Positions 7,557-14,020 of a stretch of DNA of 15,614 nucleotides are shown one piece after another. This DNA is from Pirellulales bacterium (GTDB lineage: Bacteria; Planctomycetota; Planctomycetia; Pirellulales; JALHLM01). The position numbers and the translations under genes are program-made. The stretch lies in contig JALHLM010000076.1 in NCBI GenBank assembly GCA_022844585.1, forward strand, positions 1 through 15,614, in the 5' to 3' direction. The stretch's first letter is position 1, and each line of letters starts with the position of its first letter. The notes beneath the pieces were generated by a model, which worked only from the letters and a program-made list of their open reading frames with translations, made no database searches and had not been told where the DNA came from.

Positions 7557-7886
7557 ATGTGCCGCCTCACTGTCCTTTATGGCCACCCCGCCGACCCGGC
7601 GGAGTTCGACCGCTACTATCGCGAGGTCCACATCCCCATCGCCCGCACCATGCGAGGGCTCAAGGGCTGGACGATCGGCAAGTGCCAGTCGGCCGTCCCC
7701 GACGAGCAACCCCCGTACTACATGATCGTCGGCCTCTACACTGACACGCGCGCCCAGATGGACGCCATCCTGACCTCGCCGGAAGGCCAGGCCACGATCG
7801 CCGACGTCCCAAAATTCGCCACCGGCGGCGTTCAATTCCTGTTCGAAGACGAGGAAGTGCTGATTCCCTTCGAACTGACGTCGTAG
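7557..7886 (+). CDS. EthD-family small protein (dimeric alpha/beta barrel)
   Basis: 109 residues (MCRLTVLYGHP...). The start at 7557 is chosen over an upstream in-frame codon at 7449. It has AGGA nine bases upstream, it starts exactly where the EthD-like first strand starts, and the upstream extension runs through a palindromic intergenic element. Family features are the N-terminal strand, then DRYYREVHIPIARTMRGLKGW (about 19-39) with the conserved His before the Pro, a central YYMIVGLYTDT strand, and a C-terminal strand VQFLFEDEEV. EthD domains are ferredoxin-like and usually form dimers; some take part in ether or polyketide degradation, most have no known role. It is cytoplasmic (no signal peptide). 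A weak -10 (TATATT, 7512-7517) lies 40 bases upstream. It is convergent with the PQQ-like gene, 35 bp away, and is probably monocistronic. Confidence 0.85.
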   Translation: MCRLTVLYGHPADPAEFDRYYREVHIPIARTMRGLKGWTIGKCQSAVPDEQPPYYMIVGLYTDTRAQMDAILTSPEGQATIADVPKFATGGVQFLFEDEEVLIPFELTS

Positions 7887-7921
7887 CCAGTGGCGTCCGT
7901 CGATCGACAGTCTTCCTGCGG

Positions 7922-9268
7922 CTACTCCCCAATGCAATACAAATGCTCGGCGGCGCGGATCAGGATTTGATCGCCGACGAGCGCTGGGGAGGCGTCGACG
8001 GGTTCGCCGAGTTTGTTAATGGCCAATTCTTCCAGCGTCGCGCCGTGGCGAATCACGGTCGTCACGCCGTCGCGGCTGGTGAAATAGATCTTGTCGGCGG
8101 CCGCCACCGGCGAGGCGTAGATGTCGCGAATCTCCGTCAAGCGCGTGGGCGGGATCAACACCTGCCCGGTGCGGGCGTCGATCGACGACACCGCGCCCGA
8201 GCGTTCCTTGGTGAAGTAAAGTTGTCCCTTGTAGACCGTGGGCGACGCGACATACGGCGCCGCGTCGCGGTTGAACCAGCGAATCTGCGGCGAATCGCTG
8301 ATATCGCCTTTCGCGTCGAGGGGCATCGCGTAGATCGCGTTGCCGCGATAGCCGGTCATGCAGATTACAAAGTCGTCGATCCGCACGGGGCTGGGAATCG
8401 GATTCGTGACCTGCCCACCGCACGACCAAAGCAATTCGCCAGACTCCAGGTCGTAACTGCGGACCTGCGTGCCGTTGGTGACGATCTGCGTCCGCCCATC
8501 GAACTCCACCGCCAGCGGCGTCGCCCACGTGGTGACTTCCTCGCGCGGCTGCTGCCAACGGATTTCACCGTCCGACGTGTTGAGCGCGAAGATCGCCGAA
8601 TTCTCTTCCTGATCCCATGGCACGATCAGCGTGTCGCCGACCAGCGCCGGCGAAGCCCCTTCGCCGAAGCTGTTCCGCGTCCGCATGTCGCCCAGGTCCT
8701 TCCCCCAGATCACCTTCCCCAGCATGTCCAGGCAGTAGGTGCCATGCGAACCGAAGTTGGCGTAGATCCGCTTTCCATCCGTGACGGCCGAAGCGGAAGC
8801 AAACGTGTTCGTCTGATGCCCGCTCTCATTCGGCACCGCACGATTCACCGTCGTGCGCCACAACTCACTGCCATCGGCCAGGCTGTAAGCAAGCACGATG
8901 AACTCGAACTCGTTGGTCGGCGCCTCGCGATTTCCCCGTCCGCCGCCAGGGCCGCCCGCAGGTTCCGTCGGCACAGCTTCAACCGGCGCATCCGCCGGCG
9001 GCTTCCCGGTATCGATCGCGGACAACAAGATGATCTGCCCATCCCAAACAATCGGGCTGCCGCTACCGCGCCCCGGCACCGGAACCTTCCAGCGAATGTT
9101 CTGCGTGTCGCTCCATTCCAACGGCGGATTCGCTCCTTCGAGCGACCCGTCGTAGTTCGGCCCCCGCCAATTCGCCCAATTGTTCTCGGCCGCTTGAACG
9201 GATGCGAACGGCGCCAATCCAGCGAACACAAACAACGCTAAGCGAATCGCCACAGAATCGAAACGCAT
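7922..9268 (-). CDS. Secreted PQQ-like beta-propeller repeat protein
   Basis: 448 residues. The ATG at 9268 has AAGGA eight bases upstream and opens a signal peptide (about residues 1-26, cleaved near VQAAENN). The mature N-terminus NWANWRGPNYDG followed by LEWSDTQNIRWKVPVPGRGSGSPIVWDGQIIL is the classic opening of planctomycete PQQ-like (WD40-like) propeller proteins. Repeated blade motifs follow, such as ADGSELWRT, DGEIRWQQP, ESGELLWSCGG and RTGQVLIPP. A Gly-rich insert (about residues 105-117) interrupts the first blades. Many proteins with this fold bind no PQQ and are structural or binding proteins; the key residues of quinoprotein dehydrogenases cannot be verified by eye. It is exported to the periplasm or cell surface. 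It is divergent from the pentapeptide gene and convergent with the EthD gene, so probably single. Confidence 0.9.
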   Translation of the reverse strand: MRFDSVAIRLALFVFAGLAPFASVQAAENNWANWRGPNYDGSLEGANPPLEWSDTQNIRWKVPVPGRGSGSPIVWDGQIILLSAIDTGKPPADAPVEAVPTEPAGGPGGGRGNREAPTNEFEFIVLAYSLADGSELWRTTVNRAVPNESGHQTNTFASASAVTDGKRIYANFGSHGTYCLDMLGKVIWGKDLGDMRTRNSFGEGASPALVGDTLIVPWDQEENSAIFALNTSDGEIRWQQPREEVTTWATPLAVEFDGRTQIVTNGTQVRSYDLESGELLWSCGGQVTNPIPSPVRIDDFVICMTGYRGNAIYAMPLDAKGDISDSPQIRWFNRDAAPYVASPTVYKGQLYFTKERSGAVSSIDARTGQVLIPPTRLTEIRDIYASPVAAADKIYFTSRDGVTTVIRHGATLEELAINKLGEPVDASPALVGDQILIRAAEHLYCIGE

Positions 9269-9316
9269 GCTGGGTTCCTTGGGAGGAGAGCAAGGGAAAT
9301 ACGAGCTGTGGCAGCC

Positions 9317-9347
9317 ATTCTAACCCGCCGATCGGGTGACCGCACAA
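9317..9347 (-). promoter_or_regulatory. Candidate promoter and small inverted repeat upstream of the PQQ-like gene
   Basis: On the minus strand TTGTGC (9342-9347) and TAGAAT (9317-9322) are separated by 19 bases. An inverted repeat ACCCG-N5-CGGGT (9323-9337) fills the space between them and could be an operator. The wide spacing and weak -35 make this tentative. Confidence 0.3.
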
Positions 9348-9359
9348 CCCACCCAAAAG

Positions 9360-9388
9360 TTGCGGGTTTTCGGCGGGGCGGACATAAT
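9360..9388 (+). promoter_or_regulatory. Candidate promoter of the pentapeptide-repeat gene
   Basis: TTGCGG (9360-9365) and CATAAT (9383-9388) are separated by 17 bases. Transcription would start near 9395, about 53 bases before the ATG at 9448. The -10 is good (five of six); the -35 is weak (three of six). Confidence 0.4.
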
Positions 9389-9447
9389 GGCTTGGTCTTA
9401 CAGCCATTCGATTTACTGACCCCAATCTGCCCGAGAAACCTGGTGCC

Positions 9448-12400
9448 ATGACACGACTGTTGGCGCTATTCGTCAGCGTTCTTGCCATTTCGAACACGGT
9501 TGTCCACGCGGATATTTTTCGCTGGGATAACGGACAGGTTATTCCCGGGACGGAGGGGATTACGCCCGGACGGGGTGTGCATGTACAGCTGGACCATCGT
9601 GAGCTGGCATATGCGGCGTTAGACGGCAAGTATCTTGCCGAGGCGCGCTTCGACTTTTCAAATCTCAGTTTTGCACACCTTTATCAATCCAACCTCGCAA
9701 ACGCCAACTTTAGTGGGGCCAACCTGACAAATGCAGACCTGCACTTCTCGACACTTGTGAGCGCCAATTTGGGCGGGGCGACGATCACTGGCGCGCGACT
9801 CTATGACACTACTTCGCGAGGTTTCACCAAAGTTCAGCTCTATGCGACAGCCAGTTATCTAGCAAAGGATTTGACCGGAACCTGGCTTCAAGCAAACGAC
9901 CTCAGTGGTTGGGACTTCAGCGGCCAGAATCTGACCAATGCAGGGCTCGATGGCTCGATACTTACAGACGCCGACTTCCGCGGAGCCGTGGTGACTGGGG
10001 CAAGCTTCCTTGGCACTACTATGCGTGGCTTCTCCAAAGAACAACTCTACTCTACGGCCAGCTACCAAGCAAAGAATCTCACAGGCATCGGGCTTCGTCT
10101 CAACGACGTCAGCGGTTGGGACTTCAGTGGCCAGAACTTGGCCAATGCAGAGATCAGTTCCTCGACCCTTACGAACACTGACCTGAGCGGCACCAACCTG
10201 GCAAACGCACGCCTGGATTCCTCAATGTTGACGAGCGCCAACCTGAGCGGGGCCAACCTGACCAACGCACACATGTATGGCTCAACGCTCACAAACGCCA
10301 ACCTGAGCGAGGCGGTGGTAACCGGGGCAAGCTTTGCTGGCGCCACGTCGCTCGGTTTCGTCAAGGAACAGCTCTATTCGACAGCAAGTTTCCGGGCGAA
10401 GGATCTGCAAGGAATTCGGCTTCAAGCCAACGACCTTAGCGATTGGGACTTCCGCGATCAGAACCTGTCCGACGCATCGCTGAACGGCTCGAAGTTAACG
10501 AACGCCAACCTGAGCGGGGCGACGGTAACAGGCGTAGACCTTGGGGACACGACATCCCGCGGCTTCACCCAAGAACAACTTTACTCGACGGCGAGTTACC
10601 AGGCAAAGAACTTGAAAGGAATTCAGCTTCAAGCAAATGATCTGACGGGCTGGGATTTCCGCGGCCAGGACTTGACCAATGCATTGCTGATTGATTCAAA
10701 GCTCGCACACGCCGATCTGAGCGGCGCCAATCTATCCAACGCCTACCTGGTTGGCATGGCGCTCTCGAACACCAATCTAAGCGGAGCCAATCTTACCAAC
10801 GCGCGTCTGAATTCCGCGACGCTCACCGGCGCCAACCTAAGTCGCGCCAATTTGGCGTACGCGCGCCTGGATTCCGGGATGCTCTCAGCCGCAGATCTGA
10901 GTGGAGCCAATCTGACCAACACGAGTCTCGTTTCGTCGACTCTCATGGGCGCTGACCTGAGCGATGCGGATATGAGTAATGCAAACCTTGATTCCTCGAC
11001 GCTCAGGAGCGCCAATCTAAGCGGAGCCAACCTGGCCAGCGCGCGCCTAAATCACTCGACGCTGACAAGCGCTGACCTGAGTCGGTCCAACCTGACCAGC
11101 GTAGACCTGCGTTTTGCCACGCTGACGAGCGCCAACTTGAGCGGGGCGTTGGTGAAGGGGGCAAACTTCTCGGGCGCCACACAGAACGGCTTCACAAAGC
11201 AGCAGCTCTACTCGACGGCCAGCTACGCCACGAAGGATTTGCAAGGAATTGGACTTCAGTCGGTCGACCTCAGCGGTTGGGACTTGAGCGGCCAGAACTT
11301 GGCGCATGCCGAACTTAGCGGCTCCACGCTCACGAACGCCAACCTAAGCGTGGCCAACTTGGCCGAGGCACGGCTGGATTCCGCGTCGCTCACGGGCGCC
11401 GACCTGAGCGGAGCCAATCTGGCCAATGCGAATCTGTATCTGGCTACGCTTACAACCGCCAACTTGAGCGAGGCGGTTTTGATGGGGACAAACTTTCGCG
11501 AAAGCACGTCGCGTGGTTTCACCAAACAACAGCTCTATTCGTCCGCCAGCTACCAGACGAAGCAATTGCCAGGTATTGTGCTCGGCGATAACGACCTTGG
11601 CGGCTGGGACTTCAACGGCCAAAACATGGCCAATGCAGACATCAGTAACTCGACGCTCACCAGCACCGTCCTGCGCGGTGCCAACTTGGCGAACGCACGC
11701 CTGGATTACTCGACGTTTACGAGCGCCGATCTGAGCGGCGCAAACCTGACGAACGCATCTTTATATTCCTCGGCACTGACAAGCGCCAACCTGCGCGAGG
11801 CTAACTTAGTGGCCGCATTCCTGGAATCCTCGACGCTTACCAGAGCTGACCTGAGCGGGGCTGACCTATCTAACGCTAAACTAAGTTCCTCGACGCTCAC
11901 GAATGCCAACTTCAGCGGAGCCCTGGTGGCCGGCACGTCCTTGTCGGACACCACCTCCCGCGGGTTCACCATTCAGCAGCTTTACGCTACGTCCAGCTTC
12001 GAGGCGAAGCATCTTTCTGGAATCCGGCTTCAGTCGAACGACCTCAGTGGCTGGAAGTTCAGTGGCCAGGATTTGACCAACTCGCAACTCGATGGCTCGA
12101 ACCTCACAAATGCCGACCTGAGCGGGGCCAATCTGAACGACTCACACCTCGATACCTCGACGCTCACGAACGCCGACCTGAGCGAGGCGGTTGTCGCCGG
12201 AGCAAGTTTCTCAGACACCACCGCGCGCGGCTTCACCAAGGAGCAACTGTACTCGACAGCCAGCTACCAGGCGAAAAATCTGGCAGGAATCGGGCTACAG
12301 TCCAATGACGTCAGCGGCTGGGACTTTAATGGCCAGAGCTTGGTCAACGCGCGACTGAATAGCTCGACGCTCGCCTACGCTAACCTCAGTGGCGCGAACC

Positions 12401-13701
12401 TGAACGATGCTCAGTTAGAGCAATCGACTCTCACAAACGCCGAACTGAGCGGGGCTGAAATTGCGAGGGCAAACCTTTCGGGCACCACTTCGCACGGCTT
12501 CACCAAGGAGCAGCTTTACGTAACGGCCAGCTACCGGGCAATGAATTTGGCAGGAGTCCGGCTTCAAGCAAATGACCTTAGCGCTTGGAACTTCAGCGGG
12601 CAAAACCTGGTCAACGCATTTCTTGACTCATCGACCCTAACGGGCGCCGACCTGAGCGGAGCAAACCTCGCAAACGCAAACCTGAGCAACGCTACGCTTA
12701 GGAGCGCCAACTTGAGCGGGGCCAACTTCGCCAACGCGAATCTGAGTTTCTCCACACTCAGGAGCGCTAACTTGAGCGGAGCGGTGGTGACGGGGACAGA
12801 CTTCTCTGGTGCGATCGTTCGTAGGGAACAGTTCTATGCTACGGCAAGTTACCAATCAATGGACTTGCAAGGAGTCATCTTACGATTCAACGACCTTAGC
12901 GGCTGGAACTTCAATGGCCAGAATCTGACGAACGCGGTATTTGATTCCGCAAACCTCACTGACAGCGATTTCAGCTTTGCCGACACTCGCGGCACTCAAG
13001 GGATGGACCCAGCCGGTGCAACAACCCGCAATGCAATTCTGTCCAACGGGACCATCGCGGGACTCGACTTGGCCGACAACGAATCCATGTGGATCCGGGA
13101 TTACGACGGCGACACCGATCGCTCGCCAGAACCTTTGCAGCCGGTCGCAATCCGCATTGATGGCGCGTTGCGATTATCAAGTAGCAGTGTGCTCCATTTC
13201 ATCTTCGACGCCGATCCCTGGAACTCCCTCATCTCCTTCGAAGAAAACATCCCCGTCCAGCTCGGCGGCACGCTCGAACTCACCTTCACGCCGGACGTCG
13301 ACCTTCTCTCCCAAGTCGGCCGCACGATTCGAGTCTTCGATTGGACCGGCGTCGAGCCGACCGGCGCGTTCACGGTTGCCAGCGCGTATCCTTGGGACTT
13401 GAGCGAACTCTACACCACGGGCGAAGTCACCTTCCTCCTCCCCGGTGACACGAACGGCGACCAGGCCGTGACCATCGTGGACCTGAACAACGTCCGCAAC
13501 AACTTCGGCGCGGCTGGCGGGCTTGGCGACACCAACGGCGATCAGCAGATCGACATCCAAGACCTCAACAACGTCCGCAATTTCTTCGGAGCCTCGACGC
13601 CGCAAGTGGTGCCGGAGCCCAGTTCGTTCTTGCTCGCCGCGCTCGCCATCGTCGCGTGGGGCGCTCGCCGTGGCCGTCTCATCAAGGAACAGCGTCTATG
13701 A
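9448..13701 (+). CDS. Giant secreted pentapeptide-repeat protein with dockerin repeats and PEP-CTERM anchor
   Basis: 1417 residues. A signal peptide (about 1-21, cut near VVHA) precedes a short N-terminal segment. Pentapeptide repeats of the A(N/D)LXX type then run from about 52 to 1178 and should form a right-handed quadrilateral beta-helix. Ten copies of a 19-residue linker, close to TSRGFTKEQLYSTASYQAK, interrupt the repeats; their last Tyr of QLY is at residues 132, 201, 310, 379, 588, 697, 846, 935, 1024 and 1130. A beta-rich domain (about 1181-1331) follows, then two dockerin-like calcium-binding motifs (DTNGDQAVTIVDL from 1334 and DTNGDQQIDIQDL from 1361). The C-terminus is a PEP-CTERM signal: VPEP (1388-1391), a hydrophobic helix and an Arg-rich end, which implies exosortase processing at the cell surface. 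Known cytosolic pentapeptide proteins (Qnr, MfpA) mimic DNA; a secreted one must act otherwise, perhaps as a surface rod. No recognisable ribosome-binding site precedes the ATG. Confidence 0.93.
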   Translation: MTRLLALFVSVLAISNTVVHADIFRWDNGQVIPGTEGITPGRGVHVQLDHRELAYAALDGKYLAEARFDFSNLSFAHLYQSNLANANFSGANLTNADLHFSTLVSANLGGATITGARLYDTTSRGFTKVQLYATASYLAKDLTGTWLQANDLSGWDFSGQNLTNAGLDGSILTDADFRGAVVTGASFLGTTMRGFSKEQLYSTASYQAKNLTGIGLRLNDVSGWDFSGQNLANAEISSSTLTNTDLSGTNLANARLDSSMLTSANLSGANLTNAHMYGSTLTNANLSEAVVTGASFAGATSLGFVKEQLYSTASFRAKDLQGIRLQANDLSDWDFRDQNLSDASLNGSKLTNANLSGATVTGVDLGDTTSRGFTQEQLYSTASYQAKNLKGIQLQANDLTGWDFRGQDLTNALLIDSKLAHADLSGANLSNAYLVGMALSNTNLSGANLTNARLNSATLTGANLSRANLAYARLDSGMLSAADLSGANLTNTSLVSSTLMGADLSDADMSNANLDSSTLRSANLSGANLASARLNHSTLTSADLSRSNLTSVDLRFATLTSANLSGALVKGANFSGATQNGFTKQQLYSTASYATKDLQGIGLQSVDLSGWDLSGQNLAHAELSGSTLTNANLSVANLAEARLDSASLTGADLSGANLANANLYLATLTTANLSEAVLMGTNFRESTSRGFTKQQLYSSASYQTKQLPGIVLGDNDLGGWDFNGQNMANADISNSTLTSTVLRGANLANARLDYSTFTSADLSGANLTNASLYSSALTSANLREANLVAAFLESSTLTRADLSGADLSNAKLSSSTLTNANFSGALVAGTSLSDTTSRGFTIQQLYATSSFEAKHLSGIRLQSNDLSGWKFSGQDLTNSQLDGSNLTNADLSGANLNDSHLDTSTLTNADLSEAVVAGASFSDTTARGFTKEQLYSTASYQAKNLAGIGLQSNDVSGWDFNGQSLVNARLNSSTLAYANLSGANLNDAQLEQSTLTNAELSGAEIARANLSGTTSHGFTKEQLYVTASYRAMNLAGVRLQANDLSAWNFSGQNLVNAFLDSSTLTGADLSGANLANANLSNATLRSANLSGANFANANLSFSTLRSANLSGAVVTGTDFSGAIVRREQFYATASYQSMDLQGVILRFNDLSGWNFNGQNLTNAVFDSANLTDSDFSFADTRGTQGMDPAGATTRNAILSNGTIAGLDLADNESMWIRDYDGDTDRSPEPLQPVAIRIDGALRLSSSSVLHFIFDADPWNSLISFEENIPVQLGGTLELTFTPDVDLLSQVGRTIRVFDWTGVEPTGAFTVASAYPWDLSELYTTGEVTFLLPGDTNGDQAVTIVDLNNVRNNFGAAGGLGDTNGDQQIDIQDLNNVRNFFGASTPQVVPEPSSFLLAALAIVAWGARRGRLIKEQRL
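9601..12981 (+). repeat. Pentapeptide array with ten linker modules and 20-residue coil units
   Basis: The coding repeats have a 60-bp (20-residue, four-pentapeptide) unit built on GCCAACCTGAGCGGGGCC-like blocks. Ten longer modules contain the linker plus the conserved LQANDLSGWDFSGQNLTNA-type segment. Spacing of the linkers, Tyr to Tyr, is 69, 109, 69, 209, 109, 149, 89, 89 and 106 residues: 69 plus 0, 2, 0, 7, 2, 4, 1 and 1 whole coils, then a last one three residues short of 109. Copies differ often at third codon positions, so the array is not a recent expansion. Confidence 0.85.
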
Positions 13702-13763
13702 AGTATCGAGTGGTCATTCTGGTTAGTTTGCTTACGTTGTGCGAATCGAGTTCCTTACAAGCT
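13698..13763 (+). CDS. 22-codon signal-peptide-like ORF overlapping the pentapeptide stop
   Basis: An ATG at 13698 overlaps the TGA of the pentapeptide gene in the form ATGA, the usual arrangement for translational coupling. It encodes 22 residues, starting MKYRVVILVSLLTL and ending SLQA before TAG (13761-13763). The product has a basic start, a hydrophobic core and a final Ala, like an export signal with nothing attached. It may be the surviving 5' end of a secreted protein gene (see the adjacent pseudogene call) or a chance ORF. Confidence 0.35.
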
Positions 13764-13953
13764 TAGCGCTGGTCCGTGTCACCGGCCGGAATTCGGCCTG
13801 GGATCACGGCTCGAGGCCTCCCCGGAATTGGGTGAAGAACCATTTTTTGCAGTCACGCTGGCTGCGATCGAACATGCCGCCAGACCGACGGCTCAAGCCC
13901 GATGAGATCGCCGGGCTGAACGCTTGGCTTGTGGGATTCAAGGCCAAAAAATA
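13764..13953 (+). pseudogene. Possible remnant of a cytochrome c (PSCyt1-like) gene
   Basis: This stretch of the 319-bp gap between the pentapeptide gene and the next gene has no intact gene. At 13875-13951 it encodes MPPDRRLKPDEIAGLNAW followed by LVGFKAKK. The MPPD..L...EIA.L.AW pattern resembles the axial-Met loop and last helix of planctomycete cytochrome c domains (compare PAMPKDAPPLKPAQVDLIRRW in the WD40/cytochrome protein). It is in a different frame from the 22-codon ORF just upstream, and no CxxCH motif lies between. A secreted cytochrome that lost its middle through deletion and frameshift would explain both pieces. The match is short, so this is tentative. The rest of the gap holds the terminator of the next gene and nothing else I can name. 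Confidence 0.3.
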
Positions 13954-13993
13954 CCCCGGCGCCGACGGCTCATTGAGTCGACGCGCGCCGGGG
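13944..13993 (-). terminator. Intrinsic terminator of the nucleotidyltransferase-like gene
   Basis: Read on the minus strand, a 9-bp perfect stem (CCCCGGCGC at 13985-13993 pairing with GCGCCGGGG at 13954-13962) is followed directly by TATTTTTTGG. An inner CGAC/GTCG pairing (13963-13966 with 13977-13980) can extend the structure. It starts 28 bases after the TAA of the gene ending at 14021. Confidence 0.75.
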
Positions 13994-14020
13994 TTGCTTA
14001 TCGATGCTAGCGCCGGAGGG

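Noticed and set aside
7943..9241. Open frame of 432 codons on the plus strand
   Set aside because: It lies entirely antisense to the PQQ-like gene, is Arg-rich with no family resemblance, and is explained by high GC and codon bias of the real gene.
9368..9388. Riboswitch or structured leader before the pentapeptide gene
   Set aside because: The predicted leader is only about 50 bases and shows no conserved aptamer-like arrangement, only a promoter-like element.
9448..13701. Quinolone-resistance-type (Qnr/MfpA) gyrase protector
   Set aside because: The protein is far longer, has an export signal and a surface anchor, and its repeats are interrupted by linkers; it would not meet DNA gyrase in the cytoplasm.
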